Position numbers and translations under genes: made by a program. Shown in pieces: positions 8,906 to 16,656 of a DNA stretch of 64,000 nucleotides. The notes below the pieces were generated by a model, which saw only the letters and a program-made list of their open reading frames with translations, did not search any database and was not told the origin of the DNA. How positions within the stretch are numbered: position 1 is the first letter of the stretch; every line of letters begins with the position of its first letter. Source of the DNA: Rhizobacter sp. (GTDB lineage Bacteria > Pseudomonadota > Gammaproteobacteria > Burkholderiales > Burkholderiaceae_C); NCBI GenBank assembly GCA_019635355.1, contig JAHBZQ010000001.1:1-64000 (forward strand), written 5' to 3'.

Positions 8906-11549
8906 CAGCGCCCAGGGCCTGCGCGAGGTAGGGCGCGGTGCGGCTGCCGGCCGCCTGCGCCACCTCGGCGGGCCGGCCGCAGGCCACCTGCCGGCCGCCC
9001 TCTTGCCCCGCGCCGGGGCCCATGTCGATCACCCAGTCGCTCGCGGCGGCCACGCGCATGTCGTGCTCGACCACCACCACCGTGTTGCCGGCGTCGACCA
9101 GGCCGTTGAGCTGCGCCATCAGCCGGTCGACGTCTGATGCGTGCAGGCCGGTCGTGGGCTCGTCGAGCACGTAGAGCGTGTCGCCGCGCTGCGAGCGTTG
9201 CAGCTCGGTGGCGAGCTTGATGCGCTGGGCTTCGCCGCCCGACAGTTCGGTGGCCGGCTGGCCCAGGCGCAGGTAGCCGAGGCCGATGTCCTGCAGCAGC
9301 TGCAAGGGCCGGCGCAGCGGGGCTTCGTCGGCGAAGAAGGCCAGCGCCTCGCTCACCGTCATACCGAGGACTTGCGCGATGTTCTTCTCGCGCCACGTGA
9401 CCGTGAGCGTCTGCTCGTTGTAGCGCGCGCCGTGGCAGGTGGGGCAGGGGGCATAGACGCTCGGCATGAAGAGCAGCTCGACGCTCACGAAGCCTTCGCC
9501 TTCGCAGGTGTCGCAGCGGCCCTTGGCCACGTTGAACGAAAAACGCCCGGCATCGAAGCGGCGCTTGCGGGCCGCGGGCGTGGCGGCGAAGAGCTTGCGC
9601 ACGTGGTCAAAGAGGCCGGTGTAGGTGGCGAGGTTGGAGCGTGGCGTGCGGCCGATGGGTTTCTGGTCGACGCGCACCAGGCGGCGGATGGCCTCCATGC
9701 CCGAGCCGATGCGGCCGCGTGCAGTTTCGGTGATCTCGCCGGCGGCATCGTCGCCTTCGTCGTCGGCGGGTGGGGGCTCGTGGCCGAGCTGCGCTGACAC
9801 GAGCTGCACCAGCGCCTGGCTCACGAGGCTCGACTTGCCCGAGCCCGACACGCCGGTGACGCAGGTGAAGGCGCCGAGGGGAAAGCGCGCGTCGAGGCCG
9901 CGCAGGTTGTGGCAGGTCACGCTTTCGAGCGTGAGCCAGCGTGTGACGGGGCGCTGTGGCGCAACGAGCCGCCGCGCGCCGAAGAGGTGCTTCGCGGTGT
10001 GGGACCCGGCCACCTCGCGCAGCCCCTCGGGCGGCCCGCTGTAGAGCACCTGCCCGCCGAGTTCACCCGCGTCGGGCCCCACGTCGACCAGCCAGTCGGC
10101 GCGGCGCATCAGCGACACGTCGTGCTCGACGACGAAGATCGAGTTGCCTCCGTCCTTCAGCCGCCCGAGCGCGCGCAGCAGCGCTTCGCCGTCGGCGGGG
10201 TGCAGGCCAGCCGAAGGTTCGTCGAGCACGTAGACCACGCCGAAGAGGTTGGAGCGGATCTGCGTGGCCAGGCGCACCCGCTGCAGCTCGCCGGGCGAAA
10301 GCGTGGGCGTGCTGCGGTCGAGCGAGAGGTAGCCCAGGCCCAGGTCGCACAGCGTGCTCACGCGTTCCAGCACGTCGTGCGCGATGCGCTGGGCGGCGAT
10401 GCGTTTTTCTTCCGACTGGTGAGGGGTGAGGCGCACGTCGGGCGCGGCCGCATGCGCCGCGCCGCCCGCAGCCACGCGGCGCGCCGTGTGCTCGCGGGTG
10501 GCCGAGCGGCTCAGGGCGGGTGATGCGGTGGGGTCGATTTCGAAGCGGCCTTCTGCGGCGGGCCGCAACGCGTCGGCCAACTGCGTGAGCGGCATCTGCG
10601 CCAGCTCGCCGATGTCCAGGCCCGCAAAGGTGACGCCCAGCGCCTCGCGCTTGAGCCGCTTGCCCTGGCATTGCGCGCAGAGGCTGCCCACCATGTAGCG
10701 CGAGACACGCCTTTTCATCAGCGCGCTCTGCGTGGTGGCGAAGGTCTGCAGCACGTACTTGCGCGCACCGGTGAAGGTGCCGTGGTAGCTCGGCTCCTCC
10801 TTGCGGCGCAGCGCGGCGCGCGTCTCGGCCGGGGTGAAGCCGGCGTAGACGGGCACGGTGGGCTGCTCGTCGGTGAAGAGGATCCACTGGCGGTCTTTCT
10901 TCGGCAGATCGCGCCAGGGTGTGTCCACGTCGTAGCCCAGCGTGACGAGGATGTCGCGCAGGTTCTGCCCGTGCCACGCGGGCGGCCAGGCGGCCACCGC
11001 ACGCTCGCGGATGGTGAGCGAGTCGTCGGGCACCATCGATTGTTCGGTCACCTCGTACACATGCCCGAGGCCGTGGCACACGGGGCAGGCGCCTTGCGGC
11101 GTGTTGGGCGAGAAGTCTTCGGCGAAGAGCATCGGCTGGCCGGGCGGGTAGGTGCCGGCGCGCGAATACAGCATGCGCAAGAGGCTGCCGATGGTGGTGA
11201 CGCTCGCCACCGTCGAGCGCGTGCTGGGCGTGCCGCGCTGCTGCTGCAAGGCCACCGCTGGGGGCAGGCCGTCGATGGAGTCGACGTCGGGCACGCCCAC
11301 CTGGTCGATGAGGCGGCGCGCATAGGGCGCGACCGATTCGAAGTAGCGCCGCTGCGCCTCGGCGTAGAGCGTGCCGAACGCGAGCGACGACTTGCCCGAG
11401 CCGGAGACGCCGCTGAAGACGACGAGCGCGTTGCGCGGCACGTCGAGGTCGACGTTCTTCAGGTTGTGCTCGCGCGCGCCGCGCACGCGCACGAAGCCGT
11501 CTTGTGGCGGCACTTGGACAGAGGTGTGGGCTGGGGTGAGCTTGGGCAT
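8868..11549 (-). CDS. UvrA2-type excinuclease ABC ATPase
   Basis: 893 residues, start ATG at 11549. Two ABC modules are present: Walker A at about 47-55 (GVSGSGKSS) with signature LSPGELQRVRLATQ and DEPSAGLH, and a second GVSGSGKSS with LSGGEAQRIKLATE and DEPTTGLH. Zinc modules appear as CPVCHGLG and as CDTCEGEG...CPTCHGARYN. Only about 20 residues separate the LLRMLYSRAG segment from the first CPVC zinc pair, so the UvrB-binding domain of true UvrA is absent. This places it with UvrA2 proteins linked to DNA-damage or drug tolerance rather than with the core UvrABC enzyme. It is a single gene, divergent from the K+ channel. Confidence 0.92.
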   Translation of the reverse strand: MPKLTPAHTSVQVPPQDGFVRVRGAREHNLKNVDLDVPRNALVVFSGVSGSGKSSLAFGTLYAEAQRRYFESVAPYARRLIDQVGVPDVDSIDGLPPAVALQQQRGTPSTRSTVASVTTIGSLLRMLYSRAGTYPPGQPMLFAEDFSPNTPQGACPVCHGLGHVYEVTEQSMVPDDSLTIRERAVAAWPPAWHGQNLRDILVTLGYDVDTPWRDLPKKDRQWILFTDEQPTVPVYAGFTPAETRAALRRKEEPSYHGTFTGARKYVLQTFATTQSALMKRRVSRYMVGSLCAQCQGKRLKREALGVTFAGLDIGELAQMPLTQLADALRPAAEGRFEIDPTASPALSRSATREHTARRVAAGGAAHAAAPDVRLTPHQSEEKRIAAQRIAHDVLERVSTLCDLGLGYLSLDRSTPTLSPGELQRVRLATQIRSNLFGVVYVLDEPSAGLHPADGEALLRALGRLKDGGNSIFVVEHDVSLMRRADWLVDVGPDAGELGGQVLYSGPPEGLREVAGSHTAKHLFGARRLVAPQRPVTRWLTLESVTCHNLRGLDARFPLGAFTCVTGVSGSGKSSLVSQALVQLVSAQLGHEPPPADDEGDDAAGEITETARGRIGSGMEAIRRLVRVDQKPIGRTPRSNLATYTGLFDHVRKLFAATPAARKRRFDAGRFSFNVAKGRCDTCEGEGFVSVELLFMPSVYAPCPTCHGARYNEQTLTVTWREKNIAQVLGMTVSEALAFFADEAPLRRPLQLLQDIGLGYLRLGQPATELSGGEAQRIKLATELQRSQRGDTLYVLDEPTTGLHASDVDRLMAQLNGLVDAGNTVVVVEHDMRVAAASDWVIDMGPGAGQEGGRQVACGRPAEVAQAAGSRTAPYLAQALGAASESASTQRRAG

Positions 11550-11636
11550 GGCACGAGACTTCGGCAATTCACATGCCCATCGTCCGCCGTCGCTCCTGAC
11601 GCGCTCCTGCCCTCGGCTCGCATACGATCGGCGCCC

Positions 11637-12530
11637 ATGAGCAATGCCACACCGACCCGTGCCGCGCCGCGCGAGGGCTCCGACGCCGAACTCCACCCCT
11701 ATGGCCGGCCCGCTGGCGGGTGGCGGCTCCAGCTCTTCCGAGTGATCTTCGAAGCGGACACGCCGGCGGGCAAGTTGTTCGACGAAGTGCTGATCGGCCT
11801 CATCCTCGCGAGCCTTGCGGTGGTGGTGCTCGACAGCATTGCGTCCATCCACGCGGCCTACGGGAGCGTCTTCACCGTGCTCGAGTGGAGCTTCACGCTG
11901 CTCTTCACGCTCGAGTACATCGCCCGGCTCGTGTGCGTGCAGCGGCCCATGCGCTATGCCCGCAGCGTGTTCGGTGTGATCGACCTGGTGGCGGTGCTGC
12001 CCACCTACCTCGCCATCCTCGTGCCGGGGCTTCATGCGCTGATCGACGTGCGGGTGCTGCGGCTCTTGCGCATCTTCCGCATCTTCAAGCTCAGCGCCTA
12101 CATCGCCGAATACGGCGCGCTCGGGCGGGCGCTCTACGAGTCGCGCCGCAAGATCTTCGTCTTCCTGTCGTTCGTGATGATGGTGGTGCTCATCATGGGC
12201 ACGCTGATGTACGTGGTGGAGGGGCCGGCACACGGCTTCCACAACATCCCGACCGGCGTGTATTGGGCCATCACCACGATGACGACGGTGGGCTTTGGCG
12301 ACATCACACCCAAGACCGACCTCGGGCGCTTCATCGCGTCGATCATGATGCTGCTCGGCTGGGGCACGCTGGCCGTGCCCACCGGCATCGTGAGCGCTGA
12401 GTTCACCGCGCAGAAGCTGCGCCCGCGCACGCGCCATTGCATGGCCTGCGGCAGCGACGGGCACTCGATGTCGGACCGCTTCTGCCGCGACTGCGGTGCG
12501 GCGCTGCCGTCGGTGACGACGCCGAAGTGA
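11637..12530 (+). CDS. voltage-gated potassium channel with C-terminal zinc ribbon
   Basis: 297 residues, ATG at 11637 a short distance after a TACGAT -10 candidate (11623-11628). Six transmembrane segments are visible. S4 (about 136-152) has a charged residue at every third position (R139, R142, R145, R148, K151), the mark of a voltage sensor. The selectivity filter is TTVGFGD at 216-222, diagnostic for K+ selectivity. After S6 a cytosolic tail holds two Cys pairs (C268/C271 and C283/C286), which resembles a zinc ribbon and could sense metal or redox state or help tetramers assemble. The tail is the unusual part; the channel call is firm. Confidence 0.93.
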   Translation: MSNATPTRAAPREGSDAELHPYGRPAGGWRLQLFRVIFEADTPAGKLFDEVLIGLILASLAVVVLDSIASIHAAYGSVFTVLEWSFTLLFTLEYIARLVCVQRPMRYARSVFGVIDLVAVLPTYLAILVPGLHALIDVRVLRLLRIFRIFKLSAYIAEYGALGRALYESRRKIFVFLSFVMMVVLIMGTLMYVVEGPAHGFHNIPTGVYWAITTMTTVGFGDITPKTDLGRFIASIMMLLGWGTLAVPTGIVSAEFTAQKLRPRTRHCMACGSDGHSMSDRFCRDCGAALPSVTTPK

Positions 12531-12533
12531 CGC

Positions 12534-12926
12534 TCAGGGCTTGAACATCAGGTCCAGCACGCGCTGGGCCCGCCGGGTGTTGACGCGGCGCGTGCCGATC
12601 AGGTTGGCGATCAGCTCGTTGGCCCCCGGGGCTTCGGTGTAGGCCATCTGCGCCTCGCCGTAGCGGCGCGCGTCGAGTCGCCCCTTGACCAGCGTGCGCA
12701 CGGTGTCGTGCCGGTGGTCGGCGGTGATGGCCACCATCGTCTCGGCCAACGTGGCGGCCGGCCCTTCGATCAGGTGCGCGAAATGCCCGCCCGTGTAGAG
12801 CAACGAGCCGGTCAACTGGCGGCGTGCGTTGAGCTGGCGCGCGTTGGCCACGATGTCGTGCACCTGCTCGCGCGAGGCGAGCGAGCGGCTCACATAGAAG
12901 ATCTGATACAGGTCGGGACGGTCCAC
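12534..12926 (-). CDS. BLUF-fold protein lacking the photochemical Gln
   Basis: 130 residues that match the BLUF (blue light using FAD) fold from end to end. The flavin-site Tyr (Y11, in IFYVSRS) and Asn (N33, in ARQLNARRQLTG) are kept. The invariant Gln that normally precedes the hydrophobic-Glu-Gly motif (FFQWLEG in AppA) is His51 here (FAHLIEG). The Trp of the beta-5 strand (W104 in AppA) is replaced by Ala92, while the Met two residues later is kept (M94). In studied BLUF proteins the Gln is essential for the light-induced red shift, so this protein may bind flavin without signalling light, or may sense something else. It is encoded alone, without an output domain, and is divergent from degP. 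Confidence 0.87.
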   Translation of the reverse strand: MDRPDLYQIFYVSRSLASREQVHDIVANARQLNARRQLTGSLLYTGGHFAHLIEGPAATLAETMVAITADHRHDTVRTLVKGRLDARRYGEAQMAYTEAPGANELIANLIGTRRVNTRRAQRVLDLMFKP

Positions 12927-13006
12927 AGGCTGAAGGGTATCGGTGGACGGTCGTGCGGCATGGGCGGAAGACGCCTGGCAAACCTGCCCTTTTCAGGGGC
13001 CCGCGG

Positions 13007-13041
13007 CTTAACGTTCACCTAACGCTCGCCTAAGAATGCCT
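13007..13041 (+). promoter_or_regulatory. three direct repeats with 11-bp period over the degP promoter
   Basis: CTTAA (13007-13011), CCTAA (13018-13022) and CCTAA (13029-13033) recur every 11 bp; the third repeat runs into TAAGAAT, a likely -10 box. Spacing of 11 bp is the binding pattern of OmpR/PhoB-type response regulators, and cTTAA half-sites resemble PmrA/QseB boxes. This arrangement would place an activator against the -35 region of degP. The regulator is inferred, not shown. Confidence 0.5.
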
Positions 13042-13113
13042 TCATCGGGCCTTTCTATCGTGGCCGCATGCGGGGGTGGCCCCGCCCGGTTCTCTTGAAA
13101 AGAAAGGCTCGCC

Positions 13114-14664
13114 ATGAAACTCAACCCTCTGAATGCCACCCTGGTGGCCGCGGGTGTCCTCGCAATGGGCACGGCTGGGGCGTTCAGCCTGAAGCCGTGG
13201 TTCCAGGACAAGGCGGAAGCAGCGCCCTCGACCCCACCGGCGGTGGTCGCCGCCGCCACACCTTCGACCACCGGCGCCACGGTCGCAGCGGCGGCGATGG
13301 CGCCGGTCGCGCCCATCCCGGCGCAGGCCGTGGTGCCCAACTACCGCGCGATCTTTGCGCAGGCGGGGCCGGCCGTGGTCGGTGTCACGGTGTCGGGCAC
13401 GCACAAGCTCTCGGCCGACGAGCAGCAGATGCAGGGCGGGCTGCCGCCCGGCTTCGAGAACGACCCCTTCTTCAAATTCTTCCGCGGCCTGCCGGGCATG
13501 CAGGCGCCGCGTGGGCGCGGCGGCATCCCGGAGCAGCCGTTCCGCGGCCAGGGCTCGGGCTTCATCATCAGCGCCGATGGCCTCATCCTCACCAACGCGC
13601 ACGTGGTGCGTGAGGCGAAGGACGTGACGGTGAAGCTGAGCGACCGCCGCGAGTTCACCGCCAAGGTGCTGGGCAGCGACCCGACCACCGACGTGGCGGT
13701 GCTGCGCATCAACGCGAAAGACCTGCCGACCGTGCGCCTGGGCAACCCCAAGCAGCTGGAGGTGGGTGACCCGGTGATGGCCATCGGCTCGCCCTTCGGT
13801 TTCGAGCAGACCGCCACGCAAGGCATCGTGAGCGCCAAGGGCCGCTCGCTGCCCGGCGATTCGGTGGTGCCTTTCATCCAGACCGATGCGGCGGTGAACC
13901 CCGGCAACTCGGGCGGCCCGCTCTTCGACGGCAGTGGTACGGTGGTGGGCATCAACGCCCAGATCTACTCGCAGTCGGGTGGCTACCAGGGCCTGTCGTT
14001 CGCGATCCCCATCGACGTGGCGTTGAAGGTGAAAGACCAGATCGTCGCCACCGGCAAGGCCCAGCACGGCCGCCTCGGCGTGACGGTGCAGGACGTGAAC
14101 CAGTCGCTCGCCGAATCCTTCGGCATGAAGCGGCCCGACGGCGCACTCGTGGCCAGCGTGTCGCGCAACAGCGCGGCCGCCAAGGCGGGCCTGAAGCCGG
14201 GTGACGTGATCACCGAGGTGAACGGCGAGCCGGTGGTGCGTTCGGGCTCGCTGAGCAGCCTGATCGGCATGGCCAGCCCCGGCGACAAGGTGAAGCTCAA
14301 GGTCTGGCGCGACCGTGGCCAGATCGACGTCGACGCCACGCTCGGCGGCGCCGAAGACGCGCAGCAGCAGGCCGCCAACGACGAGCAGGCCGACCGCGCT
14401 GGCCAGCTCGGCCTGGCCCTGCGGCCGCTGTCGCGCGACGAGCGCCGCCAGGTCGAGACCGAAGGCAGCCTGCTGGTCGAGAACGTGACGGGAGCCGCCG
14501 CTCGCGCCGGCATCGAGCGCGGTGACGTGCTCATCGCCATCAACGGCAAGCCGGTCACCTCGGTCGAGCAGATCAAGAGCGTGATGTCGAGCAAACCGAA
14601 GAGCGTGGCGCTGCTGGTCGAGCGTGACGGAGAACGGATCTTCGTGCCGGTGAACCTCGGCTGA
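13114..14664 (+). CDS. degP: DegP/HtrA family periplasmic serine protease (Do)
   Basis: 516 residues with a GAAAAGAAAGG ribosome binding region. An N-terminal hydrophobic stretch (about 8-25) should export or anchor it. The trypsin-like domain has the full triad: H163 (LTNAHVV), D193 (TTDVAVL) and S266 (GNSGGPL). Two PDZ domains follow (about 300-390 and 410-510). DegP-type enzymes degrade or refold damaged periplasmic and outer-membrane proteins. Between signal and protease lies an Ala/Pro-rich linker and a Gly/Phe-rich LA-loop region. The 11-bp repeats upstream suggest control by an envelope-stress or two-component regulator. Confidence 0.95.
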   Translation: MKLNPLNATLVAAGVLAMGTAGAFSLKPWFQDKAEAAPSTPPAVVAAATPSTTGATVAAAAMAPVAPIPAQAVVPNYRAIFAQAGPAVVGVTVSGTHKLSADEQQMQGGLPPGFENDPFFKFFRGLPGMQAPRGRGGIPEQPFRGQGSGFIISADGLILTNAHVVREAKDVTVKLSDRREFTAKVLGSDPTTDVAVLRINAKDLPTVRLGNPKQLEVGDPVMAIGSPFGFEQTATQGIVSAKGRSLPGDSVVPFIQTDAAVNPGNSGGPLFDGSGTVVGINAQIYSQSGGYQGLSFAIPIDVALKVKDQIVATGKAQHGRLGVTVQDVNQSLAESFGMKRPDGALVASVSRNSAAAKAGLKPGDVITEVNGEPVVRSGSLSSLIGMASPGDKVKLKVWRDRGQIDVDATLGGAEDAQQQAANDEQADRAGQLGLALRPLSRDERRQVETEGSLLVENVTGAAARAGIERGDVLIAINGKPVTSVEQIKSVMSSKPKSVALLVERDGERIFVPVNLG

Positions 14665-14763
14665 TGAGGCCGTAGGACTTGGCCGCGACATGCGTTGACG
14701 GCGAAACAGCAGGGCGGAATTGAGCGACAAAGACGTACCTTCCAACAACCTTGAGAGGACGCC

Positions 14764-15270
14764 ATGAAGAATTCGATTCCGCACCTGCTGATCCCGGCCG
14801 CCATCGCCGCCCTGGCGTTGGCGGGCCACCCGGCCAAGGCGCAAGACGATCCTGCCTCGCCACCGCCCGGGGCCTCGGCCCGCTCGGTGCTGCCGGGCGA
14901 GGCGGTGCCGCTGCCCGAGGTGCAGACCTCCGGCAACGTGAGCTTCGTGTCGGGCGGCATCCCCTACGAGCAACTGCCGGCCTTCAACGCCGCGCGCAGC
15001 CAGTTCCCGCTCAACATCGAGGTCTACGAGCGTGATGGCGCACGCAACGCCTTCACCGCCGATGCCGACGTGCGCGTGATCGACGCCAAGAGCGGCGACG
15101 TGGTGCTCGAGACCAAGACCGAAGGCCCCTACCTGTGGGCGAAGGTGCCGCCGGGGCAGTACAAGGTGGAGACCACGCTCAACGGCAAGGTGAAGGAGGC
15201 GCGTGTGTCGGTGAGCGGCGCGAAGCCGGCCCGCACCATCGTCGTGTTCCCGGACGGGACCACCGAGTGA
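14764..15270 (+). CDS. exported protein of unknown function with a beta-sandwich-like domain
   Basis: 168 residues. A clear signal peptide is present (MKNSIPHLLIPAAIAALALAG, likely cut after AKA at about residue 24). The mature part has a Pro-rich linker, then alternating strands, including a segment around AKVPPGQYKVETTLNGK that looks like a carboxypeptidase regulatory-like (beta-sandwich) domain. Expected location is the periplasm. It follows degP by about 100 nt and ends at a strong hairpin, so it could be a minor partner of degP or an independent gene. I do not recognise a specific family. Confidence 0.8.
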   Translation: MKNSIPHLLIPAAIAALALAGHPAKAQDDPASPPPGASARSVLPGEAVPLPEVQTSGNVSFVSGGIPYEQLPAFNAARSQFPLNIEVYERDGARNAFTADADVRVIDAKSGDVVLETKTEGPYLWAKVPPGQYKVETTLNGKVKEARVSVSGAKPARTIVVFPDGTTE

Positions 15271-15277
15271 TCAAGCC

Positions 15278-15300
15278 ACGGAGGCGTCAGCCTCCGTTTT
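15278..15300 (+). terminator. intrinsic terminator after the exported protein gene
   Basis: An 8-bp perfect stem (ACGGAGGC / GCCTCCGT) with a GTCA loop is followed by TTTT. The stop codon of the convergent VOC gene lies in the loop, so the two transcripts end on top of each other; the T-run serves the plus strand. Confidence 0.8.
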
Positions 15301-15742
15301 GCATCAGCTCGGTGTAGCGCCGCTGCATCTCCTGCGGCGCCACCTTCTCGATCGAGTGGCCAATGAGCCAGGTGTGGCCGAACGGGTCGCGCAGCTTGCA
15401 AGAGCGCTCGCCGTAGAACTGGTTGGTGGGCGGGCTCAGCAGCGTGGCACCACAGGCCACGGCCTGCTCGCCCATCGCGTCGCAGTCGTCGACGTGCAGG
15501 TGCACGACCATGCCCGACAGGCCCTGCGCCGGCGGCGCGGTGATGCCGTACTCGGGGTACTCCTCCGAGAGCATCAGCACCGCGCTCGGCCCCATCTGCA
15601 GCTCGACGTGACCGACGCGGCCAGAGGGCTCGGTCAACCGGTACAGCTCTTCGGCGCCGAAGGCCTGCGTGTAGAAATCGACGGCCTGTTGCGCGCTCGG
15701 CACGCAGAGGTAGGCGTACAACTCGTGGATGCTGTTCTTCAT
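15287..15742 (-). CDS. VOC family protein, PhnB-like
   Basis: 151 residues. The ATG at 15742 has AGGAG about 9 nt upstream; the longer frame starting at 15766 has none. The sequence shows the PhnB-type VOC pattern: AYLCVPSAQQAVDFYTQAFGAEE at the start, LMLSEEYPEYG in the middle, and LRDPFGHTWLIGHSIE near the end, the typical closing strand. PhnB-like proteins are small metal-fold proteins of mostly unknown substrate. It follows the AraC-type regulator by 61 nt on the same strand, so the regulator may control it. It could be the last gene of the run that begins at argD. Confidence 0.86.
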   Translation of the reverse strand: MKNSIHELYAYLCVPSAQQAVDFYTQAFGAEELYRLTEPSGRVGHVELQMGPSAVLMLSEEYPEYGITAPPAQGLSGMVVHLHVDDCDAMGEQAVACGATLLSPPTNQFYGERSCKLRDPFGHTWLIGHSIEKVAPQEMQRRYTELMQNGG

Positions 15743-15803
15743 GGGTGGCTCCTGGTGATGACCCATGCTAGGCCGCCGGGGTCGGCGTGTATTGGAGGTT
15801 TTT

Positions 15804-16634
15804 TCACCGCCCTGCCGGGGGCACGGCCATGTGGGTGGGCTGATCGGGCTGCAGCGGCGCGTAGGCCGTGGGCGTCATGCCGGTGAGGCGCTTGAAATCG
15901 CGGATGAGGTGGGACTGGTCGGCGTAGCCGGCTTCTGCGGCGGTGAGTGCCCAGTCTTTCGAGGGCGCCGTGGCCAATCGCGACAGCAGGGCCTGGAATC
16001 GCAGCACGCGGGCGTAGCGCTTGGGCGTTAGGCCCACCTGCTGCTCGAAGCGGGCGATGAAGCGGGTAGGGCCGAGTCCACTCGCGCGTTGCAGCGGCTC
16101 GATCGGATTGCCGGTGGGGTCGTGGGCCATCGCCTGCACCGCTTGGGCGACGAGCCTGTCGCGGGGTGGGGCCAGGGCCAGCCGGGCCACGAGATACGCC
16201 TCGAGGCGCAAGAGGCGGCCGTGCAGGCCCGGTGTGTCTTGCAGCTCCTCGCGCAGCGCGCGGGCGCTCGGGCCCCAGAGGGTGTCGAGCGGCACGGTGC
16301 GGTTGCGCAATTCGGGCAGAGCGCCGCCGAAGAAGGCCGCGGCGCCACCGGGTTTGAAGTGGACGCCGACGACGCACGACGCGCCGGTGGTGTCGCGCTG
16401 GCAGGCGTGGTCGTGCGCCCCGTGCAGCACGCCGCCGTCGAAGTGTTCGCCGGCGCGGTCGTCGCTGCCGCGGTAGCGGCTGATGCGCTGGCCGTCGAGC
16501 AGCGGGATCACGATGTCGGCACGGCCGGTGGGCAGGTTGAACTCGCGCGCGTGGGGCAGGGCGCCGCGCTCGCTGGCCCACAGCATCTCGACGTGCGGCA
16601 CCAGCGGGGCGATGGGGCGGCGCGTCAGCAACAT
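15804..16634 (-). CDS. AraC family transcriptional regulator
   Basis: 276 residues. The C-terminal third has the two helix-turn-helix units of AraC/XylS proteins (about 175-265): IEPLQRASGLGPTRFIARFEQQVGLTPKRYARVLRFQ and then TAAEAGYADQSHLIRDFKRLTGMTPTAY. The N-terminal part is a beta-rich sensing domain of the type common in AraC regulators next to VOC or SRPBCC genes. The start lies 22 nt after the kinase-USP gene and the end lies 61 nt before the VOC gene. The ligand is unknown; the VOC gene is the most likely target. Confidence 0.9.
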   Translation of the reverse strand: MLLTRRPIAPLVPHVEMLWASERGALPHAREFNLPTGRADIVIPLLDGQRISRYRGSDDRAGEHFDGGVLHGAHDHACQRDTTGASCVVGVHFKPGGAAAFFGGALPELRNRTVPLDTLWGPSARALREELQDTPGLHGRLLRLEAYLVARLALAPPRDRLVAQAVQAMAHDPTGNPIEPLQRASGLGPTRFIARFEQQVGLTPKRYARVLRFQALLSRLATAPSKDWALTAAEAGYADQSHLIRDFKRLTGMTPTAYAPLQPDQPTHMAVPPAGR

Positions 16635-16656
16635 GGCCTGTCGATCTAACGAGGGC

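Noticed and set aside
6589..8931. 780-codon open frame on the plus strand over the HPP and aminotransferase genes
   Set aside because: Overlaps two genes with clear family motifs on opposite strands; Arg/His-rich shadow of GC codon use.
11550..12464. N-terminal extension of the UvrA2 frame back to 12464
   Set aside because: The extension is antisense to the K+ channel and low in complexity; the conserved protein starts at 11549.
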